A stretch of DNA of 64,000 bases from Diphasiastrum complanatum (Eukaryota; Streptophyta; Lycopodiopsida; Lycopodiales; Lycopodiaceae), in NCBI GenBank assembly GCA_029204225.1, contig CM055109.1, forward strand, positions 7,103,982 through 7,167,981, read 5' to 3'. Below, one piece after another: positions 48,991 through 61,276 of this stretch. Position 1 is the first letter of the stretch. Each line of letters starts with the position of its first letter. The notes under the pieces were generated by a model, which did not search any database, was not told the origin of the DNA, and was given only the letters and a program-made list of their open reading frames with translations. Both the position numbers and the translations under genes were made by a program.

Positions 48991-49535
48991 AGAGGGAGTT
49001 GAAGAAACAAAGTGTTTCTATTACCAAAGCTCTGCTAGCTCTCAGCTCCCAACCTGACGAAAATGAAGAACTCTAAGATGAAATGTTCGTGAACAACATG
49101 AACAATAGGAGAAGGTCAAACGATGCGAAACAGAAATGTTCACGAAATAAAAACTTTCGACTCTTCATGCTCCAAAATACCAGGAAGATCAAACAAGTAC
49201 CGTGAAGTACAGTCTCCTAAAATGATATAGTAACATCAGCAAAAGAGCATTAGGGCGTGTCTGATTTGCCACTCTTGTAATCTGTGACTAGTCTTAGATT
49301 GTTTAATCTATCTAATCAGAAATGTTACTCTGAATATATACAGTTGCTAGATGCACTAATGAATAGAATATATACACAGATACAAATAGACAAAACACAG
49401 AAGAAAGAAGTCCGCCAGTGAGCAAGACATTGTAAGCAGGATCCACAGAGATCCAAGAAGTCCGCTAGTAAGCGAGACGCTGTTCGTGGGAGAACACCGC
49501 TTCTCTCACGCCAATGTGTTGTGTGGGTCTGTCAC
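48991..49535 (+). mobile_element. polypurine tract and probable 3' LTR of the copia element
   Basis: AGAGGGAG at 48991-48998 follows the RNase H end and is succeeded by TGAAGAAACAAAG, a plausible LTR start. TATATA-containing sequence at 49335-49375 suits an LTR promoter. The right end is not proven; the stretch before 49535 (GGTCTGTCACACA) is the best candidate. Confidence 0.5.
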
Positions 49536-52142
49536 ACAGTGCTTAAACAAAAGGAGGATAAATAGATGATGTTGCATGGAGAAGGGCTACCTTTCGTCGA
49601 AATTTTGGATTGGATCCATGGGAATTCTCTTACAAGGTGGATAGAAAGGGTACAAGTGGGTGTACTATCCCAGTTTCAATATGCATGTTGCTAAGATCCA
49701 TTATTGTTGGGATTCTTTGTGGTTTTATGGAGAATTGTCCTTGAAGGCCAATTTGTGATGCCTTTTTGGAGCTTTTTCATGTGTGGATCAAATCTTTGGT
49801 AGATCTGAATTTTCCAGCAAGTGAACTTTCTTTTTAGGGTTCATTAATGATGAAATTAATGATGCATGCCGGTTCTCTCCAATGATTTATGATTCTAGGC
49901 TATGTTTTGGTCAAAATTGCTTGGTTTTTCATGCTTTTTGGCACAAAATAGATAGTAAGAACCAAAATCCAGCAAAATTAGATCGATTAGATGGTTGTAA
50001 TTCTGTAAATTTTTTTGCATGTGTTAGGGAAAGAGTTGTATGTCATGAATTTCCACTTTATGGTGATGAAAAAACCAAAAAATAGCCAAAAATAATCATT
50101 TTTGCTTGTTTTTTTATAAAGCTGGATAGTAGGTGGCTGTAAAGCACCATGTAGAGCTTGTATAATGGTGGACCAAAGTCTTTTGAAGCTTTCCCTGAAG
50201 TTAGAACCAAGAATTCTAGCAATTGGACTTGTAGGAAGTCAAAAAAGTTCAAAAAATGACCATTTTTGGTGATTTTTGGGGGATGGATCTCTCCAAATCC
50301 ATAAGGAGATCATTCTGGAATTAGTTACAACATGATTAGCATTCTTTTTTACCTTTCCAATAAGCTATCAGACCTATGAATTTATGGCCAGTGGCTTATG
50401 CACCATCTCCATCAAGTTTGAAGCTATTTTGACTTCTACAAATCAAGAAATCTTTGTTCTCAGCCTATATTGCATCTTAGGATCAGTATGAATGGTTCAT
50501 GGAAGTCTAATTGATGGTTTAAGACTGTTGGTAGCATCAATTTTGAGCTTGGGGAGGTGTTTGCATGTTTTTGCATGATTCCTTCTTGTGAAAGTGCGCC
50601 CTACTACAGATTTTTTGGCAGCTCTGATCTTGCATGTGTGAAGCTTAGGTGGCAGGCTGACATGGCAAGCATCTTGTTCACTTGGTCTCCCTTTGTACTG
50701 AGCTTTACAGCACCCAATTTGGTGTCCTGTAGCCAAAGTTATGATCATCTGAAGTTTTGCAGTTCTGTGAGTAAAATTGGCAAAACTGAATTGTTTTGAT
50801 TGCATGCCAGTCATTTTCCTAATTTGTAGTATTGTGATTGCATGGATTAGTCGCATGCTGATTCGCAGAGTGATTCTGACATGCATGAGGGATTTACAAT
50901 CGATTTGAGTGGTCATACGCATGTGCTCTGACAGTTGGGTCACAAATCTGTGTTAATGGCTGAGAAATTCCGTAAAACTGAAGTTTACGTAAAAAAATTT
51001 GTAATGATGTTTATGACTGATATAGTATAATTTGCATGCCGGTTTGACATTGGGTTAGTAACATTAGGAATCGGACGGTGTTTCGATTTTTTCGACTTCG
51101 ATTGCCTTTTTGTACTAACAATATTTTCGTCAGAATTTTTGAATTACGTAAATAGAGAAAAAAATTGAGTTTTCCAAATTTCGGTCATTTTTTCGTTATC
51201 TATGAAATCAGTTTAGATTAGTGAATTGATTAAACTGAGTTTATCAGTCAGAGTTTATCATAGTGTTTTCACTAAGTCTAAATTATTTTCTGATGATAGA
51301 TAAGTTAAAATTGACAGAAGGAACCGCAATGAATGGATGACAGTTTTTATTGTGCTGTCATTTTTTAACTTTGGAGTTGGGAACTCCTAGATTGAAAGGT
51401 AAAATTTGCATTTTTTTTTCTTTTTTGTTGAATTTCCATTTGATAATTGAGAATCAATTACTTGTCAAGTGAACGTTTGTACAAGATACTCGTTAAATTT
51501 GGATTAAAATCGTCAAACAATATGAAATGACCAGGTTGAATGAGTGGCAATAGTATTCTTTATCTAGTCAGTAAATCTGACAAGATATGGTTAAAAAATT
51601 ACTGAAATCCTATGGATGGGATTTCCATTTATGTAATTTCATGTTTGGATAGGTTTTGTCAATATTAACGGAGTAATGCCAGACCAGTCAATAAAAAGGA
51701 AGAACATTCCAACTTGTTTGAAAATTTGTAATATAGGAATTACATAACGGATTTCATTTTTAGTAAAATCCTATGGTGAATTATATTCAAAAGATCAGAC
51801 TAGTACGGTTTCACATACTAGTAAATGATTTTTGATATATCAAATATTCGACCCAAGCATAGGACAGAAAGATGGCCATGTGATTTGAGGGTAGGTGGAC
51901 CCCATATGGGGATGCCACTAGTTTTTGGAGCCCATGTGCTTGTTAGGTGGCGACCATAAGGCTCGTCACCCAGCAAGGCTTTTTTGGAAGGAAAAGAAGT
52001 GGAATGGGGGGTTAAAGGCTCCATTTCCATCATTGAGGTGCTTATTGTGGCTTAGTCTCCTTGAGTAGTGCTCTCAAGTTCTCTAAGTCCTTTTGTTGCG
52101 AAGCCCTTGCAGCTTTTTCTTTGCTTCCTCCCTTAGAGCGCT
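49536..52142. other. no gene; leader or LTR of the following gypsy element not delimited
   Basis: No primer site or LTR end was found, although a 5' LTR of the gypsy element at 52143 should lie here if it is complete. A 148-residue minus-strand frame at 50497-50943 has no recognisable motif and is not called. Confidence 0.4.
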
Positions 52143-54207
52143 ATGGACCCTGTTATGCCCTCGGGTGAAGGACCGTCTTCACCTCCTCGTCCTCATGATG
52201 TAGACATTAACTAGCTTGTACAGGCTCTAAATCTGCTGCAAAACCAAATTTTAGAAATGCAGGCCAAACATGCCACGGCCGAGCAAGAGTGGCGTTCTTC
52301 GACGCACTGCGCTCCGTTGGTGTTTATCCAATGTTTAATCTGGAATTCTTTTCGGGTGAAAAGAAAGACCAGCTTCCCGATGTGGAATTGTCATGGCTAG
52401 ATCGGTGGAATAGTCATTGTCTTGGCTAGAATGGGTGGAATAGCACGATGCACCTACTGATAGTACGAAGATCACTTCTGCTCTCATGTTTTTACGCGAA
52501 AAGGCATTTACATGGTGACAAGATCTGAAGGAGAGGGCTACTACCCCTTCTACTTGGAATGCCTTTCAAGAAGCCTTTAAAACAGCTTTTCTTTCGGTGT
52601 TGGATGATTTTGAGTATTGGCAACGTTTCGTCACCGTGCAGATGGGTACTAGGCCGTTAGATGCCTATATCCAAAAATTCCAGAAAATTTTGCCCCGATT
52701 CACTTCGCAAATCGATCCTATCATGTTGAAGTTACATTTTATCTTGGGGCTTCCAAAAAAATTTCAGCTAGAAGTGCAGCGTAACCAATTGCAGACAATC
52801 GAAGATGTGGTTCGCTTTGCAAAAATCTTCGATGATGCCCATTTTACCTCTCGCAAAATGCCAACTTTGCCCAAGGCTGAGCAAAAAAAAAAAGAAAATT
52901 TTCAAGAAGCGGGACAGAGACAAGACGGTGGACACCGGTTCCCAAGGTGGGAAAAAGCACGTCAAATTGAAGCACGCGGACTATGACAAGGCGAGAACTG
53001 GTGGATTATGCTTCTCCTGCATGGATAAGGGGCATCTTTCAAAAGATTTTCAGAAGAAAAAGAAAAAGAAATCTAGCAGGCAACCAAAAAATTTTAAAGC
53101 ACCAGGTAATTCTAGTATTTCTTTTGTTGATTTATCCTTTAAGGATGGCACTAGTTACAAGAATTGTTGTTTTAATACGGCTGTTTTTGCCCCCACGATC
53201 TCATTTGTATGAATGAAATCAAAGGACACCAAACTGTGACTGTTCTTTTTGATGATGGTTCCACACATAACTCCATGAATGCTAAACTGGTGCAGAAGCT
53301 CAGGGCTTCTACCGCGCCAAGTAATCACTTGTGTGTGGTGAAAATGGCGTCGGGAGATCATCGGCAAGCTTGGGATCAGCTTGTTCCTCAGCTGCCACTT
53401 CATATTCAAAATTATGTTGAACCACTTGATTTTCATATTATGAATTTGGATAGCATAGACATGATCTTAGAAAAAGAACGGTTTTATTCTAAAAACGAGT
53501 CTTGAAGAAAGGATTATGTGTCGCATAGTATTTCCTTTTTCCATAAGGGCTCAGTGGTTGAGCTAAAAGGCGATGTAAATAGGCCTTTTGATCCTTTGGT
53601 TTATGCTTTAGAAGTTGTTAAATATTTAAAGGATTTAGGTAATAAAGTTTATCTTTGTTTTTTGAAAAATGAAATCTATGTGGATGACCATGCAGTCCAG
53701 AGTCTAAATATTGATTTATCGCATTTGCCTTTGAATGTGCCTGTAAATAATCCCTTAAGTGTTAACTCACTTGAAGGAATGATATTTAACAAACTTAGGC
53801 AGGAGTATAGCGATGTTTTTCTTGATAAACTCCTTGATGGCCTACCTCCCCAAAGGAGTGTTGACCATCAAATAGAGTTGCATCCTGGAAGCCAACCTGT
53901 ATCTCTTTTTCCATATAGGGTTAGCATCAAGGAAGAGGATGAAATTTCTAAGCAGTTACAAAAAGTCCTTAGGATGGGCCATATTCGGCCTAGTAAGTCC
54001 CCTTGGGGAGCACCAATCCTTTTGGTTAGTGAAAAAGATGGCGGCACACGTTTGTGTGGTGACTTTAAAAAATTAAATGATTTAACCATCAAGAACATAT
54101 ATCCCTTACCTAGGATGGATGATCTTATGGATCGTCTGAATGGAGCTAAGTATTTCTCCAACTTTTTTTTTTTTTTGGATCAGGTTACTATCAGATAAGA
54201 ATTTTCA
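52143..54207 (+). pseudogene. Ty3/gypsy gag-protease-RT, truncated in RT
   Basis: Gag starts MDPVMPSGEGPSSPPRP at 52143 and breaks by stops. Its later part (52597-52986) holds WQRFVTVQMGTRPLDAYIQK and LHFILGLPKKFQ. A nucleocapsid knuckle GLCFSCMDKGHLSKDF (about 53008-53055) has F for the last cysteine. Protease: VTVLFDDGSTHNSMNAKL (about 53230-53290), with DDG in place of DSG. After a single TGA at 53503 the same frame continues to [16 protein letters not shown], then [28 protein letters not shown], and [21 protein letters not shown]-run at about 54161-54175 replaces the next residues, GSGYYQIRI follows in another frame, and gypsy sequence then ends against copia sequence at about 54207. Confidence 0.85.
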
Positions 54208-55137
54208 ATTCGCATCATCAGCGGTATCAAAGCATGATTCTCAACAGTGGTATCAGAGCCGCGGTTTCGATTATCAGAGCAACAGAGTCTGTAGTTAGAA
54301 CTTCTTAGAGTATGACATAGTCGCAAAGCTATCAAGTCCAGGAGGCAAAGCAGTCAAGATAAAGAATTAGTAACAAGCAAGGCACCGTTCATGACAATGG
54401 ATTCAATAATCAGTATACAATCAAAGATCTATACAATCCTCGACTCATCAGGGTCTAATTTCCTAGCATGGAAGGTTAAGACCTCTCTTATACTAAAAGG
54501 AGAAGGATTATTTCCCTGGGTAGATGGCACCGAAGAAATGCTAGAAACTACAGGCAAGGAGCTACGTGAATGGAGAGAGAAGAACGACAAGGCAATAGCC
54601 GTGTTGTCATCATCCATTGAAGATAGTCTTACACTTGACCTGGCTATACTCTCCAATGCAAGAGAAATGTGGGATACTTTACTCACAAGATTTCAGACGA
54701 AATCACACAGCCAGATCATGCTTCTTGAATATCAACTGACAAACCTGCAATGGGATGGCAAAGACTTCACCTCCTTTATCAGGAAGATGAAGGATCTGTT
54801 CCTTTCATTACACAACGTCGGAGCAGAGAATGCAATATCAGCAAAGAAGCAGCCTACCTACCTGCTAAGAGCTTTACCAAGATCTTTTTAGACTACTCGA
54901 ATGTTGCTAGCAAAGGATCCAGCTATGACACTCGAAAAGACAGTGATTGAGATTCGAGAAGAAGTCAAAGCTCGTGAGCACCTTGATCACAAGGATACTT
55001 CTGACCAAGCTCTCTACAACAACAAAGAAAAGACAAAGAAGCAGTTCAAACCTAAGAGAGAGTCATATCGAAGGCAGGATCGAGACCAGCAAGCAGAGGG
55101 AGCCAACAGAGGCAAATGGAAGAACATTAAGAATTAA
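54208..55137 (+). pseudogene. Ty1/copia 5' part: primer site and gag
   Basis: The primer site TGGTATCAGAGCC is at 54248-54260. Gag begins at 54391 (MTMDSIISIQSKIYTILDSS) with NFLAWKVKTSLILKGEGLFP, LSSSIEDSLTLDL, AREMWDTLLTRFQTKS and FTSFIRKMKDLF, the pattern of copia gag. It runs open to 54891. A frame change leads to a basic tail (54901-55137, KPKRESYRRQDRDQ). No CCHC knuckle is visible before the sequence passes into inverted gypsy DNA at 55140. The LTR proper is missing at the left end. Confidence 0.75.
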
Positions 55138-55139
55138 TC

Positions 55140-57859
55140 ATCACACTTAAGAATCATTACAATTCCTTATAATCCTCTGACAATACTTGAGTATCTATTT
55201 ATGATTCGTCAACCTTAAATATTTAGATTCATATGATTTATCAATCATAATTTTCTGGAATCCAAAACCATACTTAATCATTTACAGTATACTGGAGTAT
55301 ATGTTCCACATAACTTAGGAAAAATAAGAATCATTCCTAAATCTTTCCCAATCAAGGAAAATACTAGATTTTAGGAATACTCTCCAATCAGGATTCTTTA
55401 ACTGAAATGTGAGATATTCAAGTTCTGTAAACCACTGGTAATAAAAGACAGAAAGCATACCAAATGACAATCATCTTCAACTACAAAAACTTTAGATTAC
55501 AATCCAGAATCACATCTAGATACCCAAAGTCTTGCTGAATATCAATTCAGTGTTATTCTTGAATCCATTATGATTCGTTATCCAATTGAGCTCTCTGGGA
55601 TACAATCACTAATGAGCTGAGTCCCTTCCTTAACTAAGGCATACTCTATCCAAAGAATACTGTATATCCAATGCACACAATTTTAACTAATGAACCAAAA
55701 TGATTCACTAATCATGTGTCTTACAAGCAATATCATTCAAAACCATCAGTTTCCGGTGAATCCACATCACACTAATGGTAACTTCATCCTGGAGTAATCA
55801 ACTACTTAAGTTAATTGCCAATGATTCAGAAATCTTAAATGTCTTGGTGAAGAATTCAATTATACTAGTATAACACCACATTTCGATCCTTACCCAAATC
55901 ATTTATAAGTTAATCCATAAATCTTTTATACAAAGTCTGCAAGTATTTGTAAAAACGATACTTGATCATATGCTTATGTTCACCGACTAGGTTAAGTACA
56001 CCAAATAACTCTAGTAACCAGGTTTACACAGTAGATTAATACAAGATTAATCGTGCACAAATGTGAATAATCTCACTATGACCCAATACATAAACACATT
56101 TTTATCTAGCAGATTCCTCCAGAACCCACATATGTTACTCACATATCTCACTGAGATCTTGTAACTCAGCTACAAAATATTTTCTATTTCTCATGAGTAA
56201 ATAACATACCCGAGAAATCTCTGAGATAAATAAAATTCACTCTCAACAGTTTTCCAATCTCACTTACCTCTAATTACATAATTTCTCCCACTAATTAACC
56301 CCTCTCTGATCCAAGTACTTAAACTAAGATTAGGTTGATCCAATACAGAACTCTCAGACTTAAATTTTGATCAAACTTACTTCTATTCCAATCAAAATGG
56401 AATCAGTAACCTTTGACCTTTTACTGTACTACTTATAGATAATAATTCAAATTCCAAACCTGTCCTAGTTCCGGATTGTCCACACAATCCCTAGAGAATT
56501 TCTCTTATTTCGAAAAGTTCCAATTGGGCATTTTACTCTGAATCTATCCAAAATTCCTTTCAGATCCAATCTCATTTCTATACCCTAGTTGGTTCTCTTC
56601 CAAAAGCTATGCAACCAACAGATTCCCAAAAAGAATTTTATCCCACCACTTCACCCCTCCTTTTAAAGAAATTATCGATTTCCATAAAAGTTAACTGGAA
56701 AGATGATATATGAAAATATCTAAATCTTGGAAAGGTCAGTAATAAGTGCTTCCACTAAAGGATTCACCCTATTACACACAGGACTTTTCCTCCAAATATT
56801 TTCACTCTGAATGATAGAAACTACTATTCCATCGAAATCCATTTATGCGTCAGAGATATTCCATGGTTTAAGAAATTGAAACACTTTAACCTTAGAATTT
56901 ATCTGAATTTCAAGTCTATTCACACAAGTAGTAATTTATATGACATAACAGTCTTTCAGAAGAATAACTTCATGCTGGAAAGAATTCATATAAACTAGTC
57001 TGATGTCTTATATTCGAGAAATTACTAAGAAGTAAAGGATTAATTAAAAAAAGGAGAAATATATTTGAGGGCCTCTGATTTTGTAAATAATGAGATACCA
57101 CATTGGGATCTAGATTAAACCTCAAAATTTTCCAAAATACCCAACATTTGATCAAATGAATTTCTTCTTTCCCATATCGCAACTAGGTACTAAACACACC
57201 ATTGATCATTAGAGCTTTGCAGTCCTAGAATTTTCTTTCCAAAATTATTGATGTCCCATACCATCAGCTTTTCCTTCCAGAAAATCCTTAACCGCCTTAT
57301 CTGATATTCTAGGGATCCACAGATCATCTAGCTGTCCTACAATCACTACAGGAAAATATCTCTTGTTCCCAAACATTGGAGAATCCATTTATTTGGATGA
57401 CTGGCATGCCTATCAGATGGATACCCAAAATTCACATCTAATTATGTGACTTAGACAAAAGAATTAACACGGTTCATTTATTACACTCTGAACCTTTCTG
57501 GTTATTGACAAGCTTTGAAACCCTACTGATGCATCAAATCTAGGGACATGCTTCTATCAACTAACAGATCCAATGTAATCCACATATTAGATTCGACTTC
57601 TAGCCTCACAATTGACATCCAAAATTGCGGATAACTCAATGGTTACAAAGATATCAGTTACGAATTCAACTGAATGAATTTTAACCAAGAAATTAATAAC
57701 CAGTATTAAGCAATAATTTATAGGGATTTCCAAAATCCTAACTGCGAAATACATTTCTCGATCACACTTACTACCTCTAATGTCCACTCTTCTTCCCTCC
57801 TTAGATTCAGTTCCTTGAAAATCTATTTTAGCTAAGGTACCTAGAAGATGTACCGACAT
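55140..57859 (-). pseudogene. inverted, heavily decayed chromovirus pol copy
   Basis: Read on the minus strand this matches the plus-strand copy at about 27.2-29.7 kb in order and spacing. GATGGTATGGGACATCA near 57249-57265 equals that near 27626-27642, and ATTCTTAAG near 55145 equals that near 29690. The plus strand here is poor in G relative to C, opposite to the other copy. A minus-strand open frame at 57587-57859 is the longest uninterrupted part. No function remains. Confidence 0.6.
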
Positions 57860-57884
57860 TAGTAAATGTTTAAAAATTACTTAA

Positions 57885-58085
57885 TGTAGGTAGGCAAGGG
57901 TCGAGGGTAAGACATGGTGGTATGGGACACCATGGCTTACATGAGATCCGAGCTTGCTTGATAGTGGTCTGTAGCTCCAGTGCATGGGGGTGAGGTGGCA
58001 GTACCTCTATGGTTGGGTGGTAACATAGCGTTCGTCACCTGTTTGTGCTTTAGCAATGACCAGCACGACGATGGGGATTTTAACA
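57885..58085 (+). mobile_element. LTR end of another Ty3/gypsy-like element
   Basis: The right boundary is firm: GATTTTAACA ends at 58085 and a primer site follows. The left boundary at TGTAGG is a guess; the LTR may be longer and truncated by the neighbouring gypsy copy. GGTATGGGACACCATGG is a palindromic word inside. Confidence 0.5.
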
Positions 58086-58087
58086 GT

Positions 58088-58100
58088 TGGTATCAGAGCC
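58088..58100 (+). other. tRNA-Met primer binding site
   Basis: TGGTATCAGAGCC, an exact match, two bases after the LTR end at 58085. Confidence 0.85.
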
Positions 58101-59199
58101 ACCGACCATTGTGAATAAGGTGCAATCGTTCTAACTTACATTTTTGGTTGGTTTGAACTTTTAGCTGATGTTTTTGAAGGCTTAGTTGATTTCATTGAAT
58201 TGAACTGAACAACTTTGCGTTTTGGTTCGTCTCACTCCGAGGTCGTTTTGATTGAAAACGAACCACCTTTGCTACCTATGGTGGTAGTAGTTGATTTTTG
58301 AGTTTTTACAATTTTAAAAACTTCAAAAGCCGATTTGGGTCTTGGAAGTCGGAAATTTTTTTCATTCAAACTTTTTGTTTAATGCAAAAAAAACTTCCGT
58401 GGGCACCCGCGCATCCACGCGGATCTGCACGCCTGCCTGCTGGTTACATGTACCGTACAACTTCAGGATTTCCGTGCTATTTTTTCTCTGGTAGCCACTC
58501 CAGCCTGTGGGACTCCCATAAATCAGCATGTTAGAGGAGCTTTGTTTACCTATTAATAATAACTACTCTTGACAAGTGCCTTAACTTTTGGTTTGTAAGG
58601 CTTTTTTGTACTTCATAAGTACACTACACCTGAAACTTTTGATAAAGTTTGCAAAGCTAATAAAGCTTTGGTTTCCTGAACACAAACTAGAAGGTTAAGG
58701 CATTGGTTGGTCAACGTAAACTTCAAAATTGAAGCCTTCCTTGTTGAACGTGATTGAAAGCTGTTTGTACTCCTAAAGTACATTATAAACTTTGAAACCT
58801 TGTTTCAAAGGTTTTAATGTTTAACTTTTAATATAAAGGCTATACAAGTTTACAAAGTTTTAATACTAAGTTATAAAACTTGGTTTCAAAGTTTGTAAAT
58901 AAGCTTTTGGTATATAAAAGCTATTGTAAACCTTGAATTTGCTTCAACAAATTTTTGAAGAAATGGGGGGAAATAAAATAAAAGTACACTACTGTACTTG
59001 CAGGCTGTACCTACTACAAATACAGACCTGTGTACCTTTTTTCTTATTTTTTTTAGCCTCTTTCTTGGGCTTAATCCACCTCCTTGTAATCTTCCACCTG
59101 AATATACAACAAAAATGGTAAATCCTCCATCTTCTTCACCTTTTGGGAGGAAATTTGAAGTTTTTTCCTCCACCTCCTCCTCATGAACGTACAGTTGTA
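58101..59199 (+). other. retroelement leader with AAAGTTT/AAGCTT-rich repeats
   Basis: Downstream of the primer site, 58560-58930 repeats words such as AAAGTACA, TTTGAAACCTT, AAAGCTTT and TTTACAAAG in both orientations. No gag was recognised, although this is where one would start. Short frames on both strands at 58886-59206 are overlapping artefacts. Confidence 0.4.
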
Positions 59200-59485
59200 C
59201 TAGCACCTTCTCCTAAGTTGAAGGACAAGTCTTAGAGGAGATTTAGGTGTGTCTTTGGGCCATAAGGCGAAGAGGACTAGGCGGTGACCCAAAAGGTGGG
59301 TGGGAACGTGACCCAAGTGACCCTTGGGTGAGGTGGCATTGACCTGACCACCAGTGGAAGAGCTCTTCATTCTCCAGGAGAGAGTGATCCAAAGTACCAA
59401 ATTGGTACTCATCAGTCTCAAAACAGGTACTATGAAAGTACCAAATGATTCAATATAATGCACAAATGTTACTTGCATCCTGATT

Positions 59486-60022
59486 TCAGACGCTAAGCAA
59501 GTCCTCTTGATCGCTGTCATCTTCGTACCGCATGCTATTGTATATGTTTTCATACACATCGGTGGATAATCGGAACATGTTATGATATCTAGAGATAGAC
59601 CCTATGGGAAACCAGATTGCTCTCACCAGGTCTGAATAGATCATTACCAGTTGTGTTTGGTCTAGAAGGTTGTATGTATTGATTATGCCTTTGACTTGGC
59701 CATAGTATAGGCCTTCAACTACTCTCCCTCCTCTAACAATTTTGTTGTGCCATGAATCCTTCTGTATAGTCGCTGTCTGGTATATTGTCTTGGTGCATCT
59801 AAGAAGGTAGAAATCCTCTCTTCTCTCTACTGCTTTGACCGCAAAATTATTCCCAGTGGACAACAAGTCACACAAACTATCAAGGTTTCTCTCATACATG
59901 GGCAGGTTGGTATCATTATGCATTGGCATGGATCCATAAGCATCGTCATTATCTCCAGCGTCTTCGTCTTCGTCTTCGTCGCTGCTAGCTGCCTTTGACT
60001 CTGGCAATGGCTGGATAAACAA
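59486..60022 (-). CDS. unrecognised acidic ORF, 178 residues
   Basis: The frame is open from MFIQPLPESKAASSDEDEDE to DDSDQEDLLSV. It has an acidic N-terminal tract (residues about 14-29), a middle with KAVERREDFYLLRC and a C-terminal part with GLYYGQVKGIINTYNLL and YNSMRYEDDSDQ. The YYGQVKGI...LVMIYSDLV arrangement faintly recalls C-terminal regions of plant CACTA-type transposases, but this is not firm. A minus-strand frame at 60029-60304 lies upstream, separated by a stop. It may be one exon of a decayed element gene. Confidence 0.4.
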   Translation of the reverse strand: MFIQPLPESKAASSDEDEDEDAGDNDDAYGSMPMHNDTNLPMYERNLDSLCDLLSTGNNFAVKAVERREDFYLLRCTKTIYQTATIQKDSWHNKIVRGGRVVEGLYYGQVKGIINTYNLLDQTQLVMIYSDLVRAIWFPIGSISRYHNMFRLSTDVYENIYNSMRYEDDSDQEDLLSV

Positions 60023-60304
60023 ATATTTTCACTCTTCCACGTGCTGTCTGTTCCTGCATCTTCTCCATTGCCCTATAATATATGAATCATAGAAACATGA
60101 CAATGTGCGACATTGTAGTGAGCATGGACTATCTTGGGAATATCTGTCAACACAATGGAATGAGCGTGAGCCCATGATGCGCTGACAATCCCGTTTCACA
60201 TCATGTTGCACCTCATCCTTGCTGACCAGCCAGAAAACCCTTCTTGAACTATAGATGTGACCTTCTCCTTTTGGCCTAAATCTTTCTTTCAGATATGACC
60301 ACAT

Positions 60305-61270
60305 TTGCTACACATTTCAAGGGCCAGCCATCTTGTTTCAACTCCTCGTGAGTGAGACTTCTCTTGATGACTGCGCTCGCTCCGTCGTGCTCGCCTTTTC
60401 CATGGCCTGAGACAGAAAAATTATGCATCATTTACAGACTGTCAAGTGATAATATCTGGCCAAAAAGCAAACAAATTGTTAGATTTTTTTTTTTATATTG
60501 GCTGTGATAAACAATCTGGTGTCCTATCTATAACAATTTGGTACTATTTCGGGTGTCTCGTATAGTCTTAGTTTGATACTATATCTATTAGGAAAATGGT
60601 ACCAAAATTGGTACTCCAGAAACAGTGTAGTTTGGTACTACAAGATGGACTATGTAGTTAAAGTTTTGTAGTTCAGTACCAATTTTGGTATCAAACCTAA
60701 AAACTACAAGGTAATAATAATAGATAGTGAGAATCCCCAACAAAATATACCTAGCCAATAAGAAGAAAGGCCTTTGAGTTTTGAATTGGGATGCCGCACC
60801 GTCTAACCACATCCAATGACACCTCAGATTATGTTGGAATTTAATCTAACCCCTACTCATCCCAACAACCCTCCTTCGTTCTCTAATTTTACTCTCTCAA
60901 ATGTAAACTGTAGAAAATGAACTGTTTTTAAACAGTCTGCATTTTTTGAGTAATTGTCGCTACAATCAAGTTTTTCCTCCCCAGCTGAAGAATGCAAAAA
61001 CCTGACACTCTGTTTTTACACGGGGCTTGTGACAGATGACAATTAGGGCGAAAAATGCGACACTGCCCTACAAAAGGCTAAAGATTTCCTACAGGTAAAG
61101 ACAGAGTCCTACAAATCTCGAAGGTGTCGCCGAAGGTGGCTTCCAAATCTCGGAGGCTGTCCTTAAGTAAAGGCAAAGGCCAAAAAGGGCCAAAGTGTGT
61201 CGTATTTCCAGTCTGTAGAAATACACGGATTTTCGCTTACCTATTGTTTTTTTTTATGACATCATTATAT
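60305..61270. other. no gene; TGGTAC-rich stretch
   Basis: TTTGGTAC, GGTACCAAA and related words recur in both orientations at 60535-60700, resembling the other fold-back repeats. Nothing else could be supported. Confidence 0.45.
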
Positions 61271-61276
61271 CATCTA

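Noticed and set aside
50497-50943. 148-residue minus-strand ORF
   Set aside because: No domain, odd composition and an overlapping frame on the other strand. A frame of this length is expected by chance in 64 kb.
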